The translations under genes and the position numbers were made by a program. Below the pieces are notes generated by a model. That model saw only the letters and a program-made list of their open reading frames with translations. It had not been told where the DNA came from and made no database searches. A DNA stretch of 64,000 nt from Herbidospora yilanensis. Its GTDB lineage: Bacteria > Actinomycetota > Actinomycetes > Streptosporangiales > Streptosporangiaceae. Of this stretch, positions 58,173 through 64,000 are shown piece by piece. Location of the stretch: assembly GCF_001570565.1 (NCBI RefSeq), contig NZ_BBXE01000042.1:22089-86088 (forward strand). The letters run 5' to 3'. Position 1 is the first letter of the stretch. Every line of letters begins with the position of its first letter.

Positions 58173-60629
58173 GTGACTTTCGATTGTGGACACTGGCAAC
58201 AAAGATCGCAGACAATCACGGTGGTGAGGGGCATCAAGGAAAAGGACGACTCTCTGACGTCCCCGGACTCCGGGGTCGTCCTCGTCGTGGAGCCCTTGCT
58301 GCCGCAGCGCATCCGGCGTCCGTCCGACCTGCTCCGGCTGCTGATGACGCTGCTGGCGATCACCGCCGTGGTCCTGCTCGCCCTGGTCGCCCGAAGCACT
58401 CTGAACGGGCTGGAGACCGACGTCCAGGCGGGCACCGGCCGTGCTCCCGAATGGCTCTCGTCGGTCGCCGGACTGCTGGGCGGCGTCGCCGTGCTGGCCG
58501 TGCCCGTGGCGTTCGCGGTCGAGCGGGTGTTCCACCGCGACGGCATGCGGGTGGCCCAGGGGCTGATCGCCGCGATCCTGGCGCTGCTGCTGTCGTACAC
58601 GATCGGTGAGTGGATGGTCAGCTCCGGCCCGGTCGAGCTGCGCCAGCTCCTCACCGGGAACCGCGACGTCGAGCCCCTCAACACGGTGCTCACCCCGGCC
58701 ATCGCCTACGCCACGGCCGTGCGCATGTCGCGCCGGCCCCGCTGGCGGGCGCTGCTCTGGTTCGCGCTCACCCTCGACTTCTTCGCGCTCTTCACCGCCA
58801 CCAAGATCACCGCGCTGGGCGCGATCGTCACCTACCTGGTGGGCCTCGCCGTCGGCTTCGCCACGCTCTACGGCGTCGGCAGCGCCAACACCCGGCCGCC
58901 GGGCAGCGCCGTCGTGGCCGCGCTGCGGCGGCTCGGCTTCTCGATCGTCAGCGCCCGCCGGATCGACGACGACAGCTCCGGCAGCCGCCGCTACATCATC
59001 GGCCTGGCCGACACCACCCGGTTGTCGGTGACCGTCCTCGACCGCGACCGCCAGGTCGCCGGGGTCGTCTACCGCCTCTGGCGGCGCCTGCGGCTGAACA
59101 GCGAGACCCGCCGCCGGGCCATCCGCTCGTTGCGGGCCGAACTCGAACGCGAGGCCCTCATGGCCTACGCCGCCGAGGCCGCCGGGGCCAGCACCCCCCG
59201 CCTGCTCGGCACCAGCGAGGTCGGCACCGAGGCGGCGCTGCTGGCCTACGAACACGTCGAGAGCCGCCCCATCGAAGACCTGGCCGACGAGGAACTCGGC
59301 GACGAGCTGCTGGTCCAGACCTGGGAGCAGATCCGCCTGCTGCACGCTCGGCGGCTGGCCCACCGCCACCTGACCGGCGAGTCGATCCACCTGTCGCCCG
59401 ACGGCCGGATCGTGCTCGTCGACGCCCGGTCGGGTGAGATCGCCGCCGGCGACCTGCTGATGCGCCTCGACGTCGCGCAACTGCTGGCCTACCTGGGCCT
59501 GCGCGTCGGCCCCGAACGGGCGGTGAAGACCGGCGCGGCCGTGCTCGGCGCCGACTCCATAGCGTCGGCGCTGCCGCTGCTCCAGCGCATCGCGCTGGCC
59601 CGCGAGACCCGGTCGGCGGCCCGCAAGGACAAGGCGCTGCTGCCCGCGCTGCGCGAGCAGATCGTCGCGCTGAAGCCGCAGGCCACCGTCGAGGAGGTCC
59701 GGCTCGAACGGTTCCGGCCGCGCACCCTCGTCACGATCATCGCCAGCGCGCTGGCCGCCTACTTCCTGCTCTCCCAGCTCAGCCAGGTCAACCTGGTGTC
59801 GGTGATCACCAGCGCCCACTGGGGCTGGGGCGGCGTCGCCCTGCTCGCCGCGGCGGCCAGCTACATCGCCGCCGCCTCGATGTTGCGCGGGTTCGTGCCC
59901 GAACAACTGCCCTACGGCCGCACGATCCTCGTCCAGCTCGCCTCGTCGTTCGTCAAGCTGGTCGCCCCCGCAGCCGTGGGCGGCGTCGCGATCAACACCC
60001 GCTACCTGCAGAAACGGGGAATCCCGCCGGGTCAGGCGGTGGCCAGCGTGGGCGCCTCGCAGCTCATCGGGCTGGTCTCCCACATCATGTTGCTGCTGCT
60101 GGCCGGCTATCTCACCGGCACCCAGGCGGCGCCGTCGCTCACCCCGTCACGGGGCCTGCTGATCACCCTGCTCGCCATCGCCGTCGTGATGGTGGCCATC
60201 CTGGCCGTGCCGCCGCTGCGGCGCATGCTCTCGACCCGCGTCCGGTCGTTGTTCAGCGGGGTCGTGCCCCGGCTGCTCGACGTGCTGCAATCGCCGGCCA
60301 AGATCGTTGAGGCCGTGACCGGGACGATGATGGTCACGGTCTCTTTTGTCATCTGCCTGGCCGCCTGCGTGAAGGCGTTCGGCGGTGAGCTGGGCATCAC
60401 CGCCGTCGCCGTCGTCTTCCTCGCCGGGAACGCCATCGGCTCGGCCGCGCCGACGCCGGGCGGCCTCGGCGCGGTCGAGTTGTCGCTCACGGCCGGGCTG
60501 ACCGTGGCCGGGCTCAACCCGACCATGGCCACCTCGGCCGTGTTGCTGTTCCGCCTGATGACCTTCTGGCTGCCGGTGCTCCCCGGCTGGGCCTCGTTCA
60601 CCTGGCTCCAGCGCAACGACCAGCTCTAG
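58173..60629 (+). CDS. Kinase-like/flippase-type membrane fusion protein (LPG synthase TM-like)
   Basis: The 818-residue protein has three parts. Residues 50-235 hold about six hydrophobic helices. Residues 240-470 look like a degenerate protein-kinase/aminoglycoside-kinase domain with LLAYEHVESRPIEDL, LHARRLAHRHLTGESIHLSPDGRIVLVDARSGEI (catalytic-loop HRHLTGESI at 398-406 and an Asp417 in place of DFG). Residues 500-818 match the lysylphosphatidylglycerol synthase TM/UPF0104 flippase family (LVAPAAVGGVAINTRYLQ, GNAIGSAAPTPGGLGAVE). The start is uncertain: GTG at 58173 is used, with GTGs at 58221 and 58224 possible. It may act in lipid or glycan transfer across the membrane. Confidence 0.82.
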   Translation: MTFDCGHWQQRSQTITVVRGIKEKDDSLTSPDSGVVLVVEPLLPQRIRRPSDLLRLLMTLLAITAVVLLALVARSTLNGLETDVQAGTGRAPEWLSSVAGLLGGVAVLAVPVAFAVERVFHRDGMRVAQGLIAAILALLLSYTIGEWMVSSGPVELRQLLTGNRDVEPLNTVLTPAIAYATAVRMSRRPRWRALLWFALTLDFFALFTATKITALGAIVTYLVGLAVGFATLYGVGSANTRPPGSAVVAALRRLGFSIVSARRIDDDSSGSRRYIIGLADTTRLSVTVLDRDRQVAGVVYRLWRRLRLNSETRRRAIRSLRAELEREALMAYAAEAAGASTPRLLGTSEVGTEAALLAYEHVESRPIEDLADEELGDELLVQTWEQIRLLHARRLAHRHLTGESIHLSPDGRIVLVDARSGEIAAGDLLMRLDVAQLLAYLGLRVGPERAVKTGAAVLGADSIASALPLLQRIALARETRSAARKDKALLPALREQIVALKPQATVEEVRLERFRPRTLVTIIASALAAYFLLSQLSQVNLVSVITSAHWGWGGVALLAAAASYIAAASMLRGFVPEQLPYGRTILVQLASSFVKLVAPAAVGGVAINTRYLQKRGIPPGQAVASVGASQLIGLVSHIMLLLLAGYLTGTQAAPSLTPSRGLLITLLAIAVVMVAILAVPPLRRMLSTRVRSLFSGVVPRLLDVLQSPAKIVEAVTGTMMVTVSFVICLAACVKAFGGELGITAVAVVFLAGNAIGSAAPTPGGLGAVELSLTAGLTVAGLNPTMATSAVLLFRLMTFWLPVLPGWASFTWLQRNDQL

Positions 60630-61651
60630 GCGTCGCTGCTGCGCTGCCACAGGTTGATGCCGGCCTCGACCGCGTCCTTGTCGATCGCGTCGAGCTCCTC
60701 GGCCGAGAACGCCAGGTTCTTGACCGAGTCGAGGCTGTCGTCGAGCTGCTTGACGCTGCTCGCCCCGATCAGCACCGAGGTCACCCGCTTGTCGCGCTGC
60801 GCCCACGCGAGGGCGAGCTGCGCCAGCGTCTGGCCCCTGCTCTTGGCCAGCTCGTTGAGGGTGCGGATGTGCCGCAGGGTCTCCTCGGTCAGCAGGTCGG
60901 GGCTGAGCGACTTGCCCTGCGAGGCCCGCGACCCCTCCGGCACGCCGTCGAGGTAGCGGTCGGTCAGCATGCCCTGCGCCAGCGGGGAGAACGCGATGCA
61001 CCCCACGCCCAGGTCACCCAGGGTGTCGAGCAGCCCGCCCTCGATCCACCGGTTGAGCATCGAGTAGGACGGCTGGTGGATCAGCAGCGGCGTGCCGAGG
61101 CCCTTCAGGATCTCGTACGCCTCCACCGTCCGCTCCGGCGAGTAGGACGAGATGCCCGCGTACAGCGCCCGGCCCGACCTGACCGCCGTGTCGAGCGCCC
61201 CCATCGTCTCCTCAAGAGGGGTCTCCGGGTCGAACCGGTGGCTGTAGAAGATGTCGACGTAGTCGACGCCCATCCGCTTCAGCGACTGGTCGAGGCTGGC
61301 CAGCACGTACTTGCGCGACCCCCACTCGCCATAGGGCCCCGGCCACATGTCGTAACCGGCCTTGGTCGACAGGATCAGCTCGTCGCGGTACGGCCGGAAG
61401 TCCTGGGCGAAGATCGTCCCGAAGTTCTTCTCCGCCGAGCCGTAGGGCGGGCCGTAGTTGTTGGCCAGGTCGAAGTGGGTCACCCCGCGATCGAACGCGC
61501 GGCGCAGGATCGCCCGCTGCGACTCGATCGGCTTGTCGTCGCCGAAGTTGTGCCAGAGCCCCAGCGAGACCGCCGGCAACTTCAGCCCGCTCCGCCCCGT
61601 CCGGTTGTACGGCATCGGCCCATAGCGGTCGGCGGCGGCGACATACGTCAT
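60626..61651 (-). CDS. Aldo/keto reductase, YghZ/Kv-beta-like
   Basis: The 341-residue enzyme has the catalytic tetrad: Asp in HFDLANNYGPPYGSAE and Tyr in the same block near residues 61-76, Lys in LILSTKAGYDMWPGPYG near 93-109, and His in DIFYSHRFDPETP near 132-144. The cofactor region is SVLIGASSVKQLDDSLDSV. The segment YDMWPGPYGEWGSRKYVLASLDQSLKRMGVDYVDIFY is characteristic of the L-glyceraldehyde 3-phosphate reductase (YghZ) branch. Its ATG overlaps the S9 peptidase stop by 4 bases, and its own stop overlaps the convergent gene's stop as CTAG. Confidence 0.93.
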   Translation of the reverse strand: MTYVAAADRYGPMPYNRTGRSGLKLPAVSLGLWHNFGDDKPIESQRAILRRAFDRGVTHFDLANNYGPPYGSAEKNFGTIFAQDFRPYRDELILSTKAGYDMWPGPYGEWGSRKYVLASLDQSLKRMGVDYVDIFYSHRFDPETPLEETMGALDTAVRSGRALYAGISSYSPERTVEAYEILKGLGTPLLIHQPSYSMLNRWIEGGLLDTLGDLGVGCIAFSPLAQGMLTDRYLDGVPEGSRASQGKSLSPDLLTEETLRHIRTLNELAKSRGQTLAQLALAWAQRDKRVTSVLIGASSVKQLDDSLDSVKNLAFSAEELDAIDKDAVEAGINLWQRSSDA

Positions 61652-63717
61652 TCGGTCACTCCCAGTCGGTCGAGAATCCAGGACAGCGTGAACGCCTCCT
61701 CGTGCCACGCGTCGTAGCGCCCGCTGCGACCCCCGTGCCCGGCCCCCATCTCGGTCTTCAGCAGGAACGGCCCGCCCTTGGCGGTGTCGCGCAGCCGCGC
61801 GATCCACTTGGCCGGTTCGTGGTAGAAGACCCGGGTGTCGTTGAACGAGGTGATCGCGAGTATGGGCGGATACGTCACGTCACGCACATTCTCGTAGGGC
61901 GAGTACGACTTCATGTACTCGTACACCTCCGGGTTGTGCAACGGGTCGCCCCACTCGTCCCACTCGATCACCGTCAGCGGCAGCGACGGGTCGAGGATGG
62001 TGTTGAGCGCGTCGACGAACGGCACCTCGGCGACGACCCCGGCGAACTCCTCGGGCGCGAGGTTGGCCACCGCGCCCATCAGCAGGCCGCCGGCGCTGCC
62101 GCCCCGGGCCACGACGGCGCTCGACCAGGTGCCGCGCAGGTGCCTGGCCACGGCGACGAAGTCGGTGAAGGTGTTCTTCTTCTGGAAGAACTTGCCCTCC
62201 TCGTACCACCGGCGGCCCATCTCCCCGCCGCCCCTGACGTGGGCGACCGCGAAGACCAGGCCGCGGTCGAGCAGCGAGAGCCTGGCCACCGAGAAGTAGG
62301 GGTCGATCGAGGTCTCGTAGCTGCCGTAGCCGTAGAGGAGGGTGGGCGCCTTCTTCGGGGTGCCCTTCCTGGCCACGATCGAGATGGGGATCTTCGTGCC
62401 GTCGTCGGCGACGGCCCACTCGCGGAACTGCTCGTAGTCGTCGGGGTCGTAGCCGCCGAGGACCGGCCGCCGGCGCAGCAGGATCAGTTCGCGGGACCGG
62501 AGGTCGTAGTCGTACACCGAAGGCGGCGTGACCATCGAGGTGTAGCCGAGCCTGAGCCGGTTGGTGACGTATTCGGCGTTCCCGCTCGGCGCCACGTCGT
62601 AGAGCGGCTCGGGCCACTCGATCTCGTAGGGGTCGTCGTCCTGCGGCAGGATCCGGATGCCGGTCAGGCCGTCGCGCCGGAAGTGGACGACCAGATGCGA
62701 CTCGAAGGCGTCGACGTCGAGCAGGCGCGTGTTGTCCTGGTGGTGGATCAGCGGGGTCCACGCCGCCGAGTCGGCGACGGGGGCGCTCGCGAGCTCGAAG
62801 TTCTCGGCGTTCTCGTTGTGCAGGATCAGGAAGCGCTCGCCCTGGTGGTCGAGGTGGTATTCGAGGCCGGTCTCCCGCGCCCTGACCACCTGGAACTCGC
62901 CGGCCGGGTTGAGCGCGTCGAGGAACCAGACCTCACTGGTGATCTTGCTGTGCGCGTTGAGGAGCAGGTAGCGCTCGCTGCGCGACAACCCGATGCCGAC
63001 CCAGAACCGCTCGTCCCGCTCGTGGTAGACCTCGACGTCGTCGGCCTGCCCGAGCGTGTGGCGGTGGACCTTGTCGGGCCGCCAGGCGTCGTCGACCGTG
63101 GTGTAGAAGAAGGTGCTGCCGTCCTTCGACCAGGCGCCGCCGTAGAAGATGCCGGTGATCTCGTCGGCCAGCAGCTCACCCGTGCCGAGGTCCTTGAACC
63201 GCAGGGTGAACCGCTCGTCCCCCGCGAAGTCGGTCGAGTACGCCAGCATCGTGCCGTCGGGGCTGACCCGGCTCACCCCGAGGGCGAAGTGGGGACTGTC
63301 GCCGGCCAGTTCGTTCCCGTCGAGGATGACCTGCTCGTTCTCGAGCTTCTCGCCGGGCTCGACCGTCGGGGGGTCTTCTCCCTCGGCCGGTACGCGGCAC
63401 TGGATGCCGTACTGCTTTCCTTCCTCGGTACGGGAGTAGTACCACCAGGCCCCGAGCCGGGCCGGGACCGAGAGGTCGGTCTCCAGGGTCCGGCCCTTGA
63501 TCTCCTGGAAGATGTTGTCGGCCAGGGGCTTGAGGCGTCCGGTGACCTGCTGGGTGAAGACGTTCTCCGCCTCCAGGTAAGCGACGACGTCGGGGTCGTC
63601 CTTCTTCGCGAGCCAGGCGTACTCGTCGATCACGGTGTCGCCGTGATGCGTACGCTCAACAGGGGCTTTCTTCGCCGTAGGTGGCTGCTCACTACTCACC
63701 CGGTCGAGTCTAGGCAC
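61648..63717 (-). CDS. S9-family prolyl oligopeptidase, oligopeptidase B type
   Basis: The 689-residue enzyme has an N-terminal beta-propeller and a C-terminal alpha/beta hydrolase domain. The nucleophile is in ARGGSAGGLLMGAV near residues 534-547, AEVPFVDALNTILDPSLPLTVIEWDEWGDP is typical of oligopeptidase B, the Asp is in ITSFNDTRVFYHEP near 620-633, and the His in MGAGHGGRSGRY near 661-672. It should cut short peptides after basic residues in the cytosol; no signal peptide is seen. GTG at 63717 follows GGGAAG; GTG at 63699 is an alternative. It is upstream of and coupled to the aldo/keto reductase gene. Confidence 0.94.
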   Translation of the reverse strand: MPRLDRVSSEQPPTAKKAPVERTHHGDTVIDEYAWLAKKDDPDVVAYLEAENVFTQQVTGRLKPLADNIFQEIKGRTLETDLSVPARLGAWWYYSRTEEGKQYGIQCRVPAEGEDPPTVEPGEKLENEQVILDGNELAGDSPHFALGVSRVSPDGTMLAYSTDFAGDERFTLRFKDLGTGELLADEITGIFYGGAWSKDGSTFFYTTVDDAWRPDKVHRHTLGQADDVEVYHERDERFWVGIGLSRSERYLLLNAHSKITSEVWFLDALNPAGEFQVVRARETGLEYHLDHQGERFLILHNENAENFELASAPVADSAAWTPLIHHQDNTRLLDVDAFESHLVVHFRRDGLTGIRILPQDDDPYEIEWPEPLYDVAPSGNAEYVTNRLRLGYTSMVTPPSVYDYDLRSRELILLRRRPVLGGYDPDDYEQFREWAVADDGTKIPISIVARKGTPKKAPTLLYGYGSYETSIDPYFSVARLSLLDRGLVFAVAHVRGGGEMGRRWYEEGKFFQKKNTFTDFVAVARHLRGTWSSAVVARGGSAGGLLMGAVANLAPEEFAGVVAEVPFVDALNTILDPSLPLTVIEWDEWGDPLHNPEVYEYMKSYSPYENVRDVTYPPILAITSFNDTRVFYHEPAKWIARLRDTAKGGPFLLKTEMGAGHGGRSGRYDAWHEEAFTLSWILDRLGVTE

Positions 63718-63897
63718 CGCGCTTCCCGGATCTCCGGGGCTCGTTGATCTGTCCGTCGCCGGAATGATCTCGGGGAATGAATCGGGGGGTGTCGTCGTTG
63801 AATCTGGTCCGACGGCCTCTCAGGGGCTGCTAATCTTGAGGAGTCGGGGACGCCCCCGGCAGACCCCCTCCAACATCCACCCGGAGAACCGGGCGAT
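63718..63897. other. Intergenic region before the terminal promoters
   Basis: No coding sequence is supported between the S9 peptidase start and the promoter elements. CCCGGAGAACCGGG near 63880 is a small GC hairpin. Confidence 0.35.
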
Positions 63898-63925
63898 TTG
63901 ACATCGCCGGGGATGTGGGTAAGTT
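63898..63925 (+). promoter_or_regulatory. Strong promoter, possibly of an rRNA operon
   Basis: TTGACA at 63898-63903 and TAAGTT at 63920-63925 are 16 bases apart, near consensus for the main actinobacterial sigma factor. About 69 bases on, a second TTGACA (63967-63972) occurs in a TTTGACAC context with a possible AAGATA box near the window end. Tandem promoters of this style precede rRNA operons in actinomycetes; no gene starts before the end of the window. Confidence 0.6.
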
Positions 63926-64000
63926 AGAGGGGTTGCTCTTCGGCAGGAACCGGGAAAACGTCGAATTTGACACTAACCGGAACCGCTGAAAAGATAAAGA

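Noticed and set aside
61702..63747. Long plus-strand open frame opposite the S9 peptidase
   Set aside because: Shadow frame without recognisable domain or ribosome site; the S9 peptidase has complete catalytic motifs.

Overview
The window is high-GC, gene-dense DNA of a mycelial actinomycete. Three things point there: a bldC developmental regulator, many GTG starts and ATGA-coupled operons, and the gene order purF-purM-DUF3073-leucine/valine dehydrogenase-unknown-bldC, which matches the Streptomyces arrangement as I remember it. Many details (a Tat-secreted PL8 lyase, PhoX, GAF-ANTAR and STAS proteins) would suit the Streptosporangiales, but the species cannot be fixed from sequence reading alone.

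Region 1 (1-9774) is an accessory island with visibly lower GC than the rest. On the minus strand, an XRE repressor and an ImmA/IrrE peptidase gene sit upstream of five genes chained by 4-base ATGA overlaps: an S-adenosylhomocysteine-hydrolase-like protein, a protein of unknown function, two SAM methyltransferases and a GNAT acetyltransferase cut by the window edge. Divergent from the repressor, across three stacked palindromes, lies a bacterial ubiquitin-like operon: a multiubiquitin-type beta-grasp protein, an E1-like ThiF protein with an N-terminal extra domain, and a Cys-rich DUF6527-type protein. A standalone nuclease-like protein with an unknown partner and a small secreted protein follow. 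The island ends at the 3' end of a tRNA-Lys gene, a common integration site. This is the most likely home of an undescribed system.

Region 2 (9919-20500) carries a glutaryl-CoA-dehydrogenase-type enzyme, a PspC protein, an MFS exporter with a large palindrome upstream, a zincin-like protein, a membrane metallophosphoesterase and a tRNA-Glu/Asp/Phe cluster. Three tandem paralogous secreted zinc metallopeptidases follow, then a hydrolase, a Tat-exported PL8 lyase and a secreted TIMP-like protein whose mature N-terminus would be Cys-X-Cys, as in animal metalloproteinase inhibitors.

Region 3 (20600-27455) has GAF, GAF-ANTAR and STAS signalling genes running into pyrD, then a GH20 hexosaminidase, a lipoprotein amidase, a LacI regulator and bldC.

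Region 4 (27778-46934) is the core metabolic and regulatory block. It holds leucine/valine dehydrogenase, DUF3073, purM-purF, a DUF4190 protein, an SCP2-like protein and phoX with a probable PHO box. A TetR/MFS divergent pair with a clear operator follows, then a cyclase-Crp-MFS operon, then purS-(RsbW-like)-purQ-purL. The pur genes cover several early steps of de novo purine synthesis.

Region 5 (47196-64000) has a 2-oxo acid dehydrogenase E1alpha-E1beta-E2 operon, a PpiC/SurA-N-like protein behind a strong hairpin, a Dabb protein, an acyl-CoA dehydrogenase, a GNAT, a molybdopterin oxidoreductase and an M28 aminopeptidase. A kinase-like/flippase fusion, an aldo-keto reductase and an oligopeptidase-B-type S9 peptidase follow. 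The last 100 bases look like tandem strong promoters, possibly of an rRNA operon beginning just outside the window.
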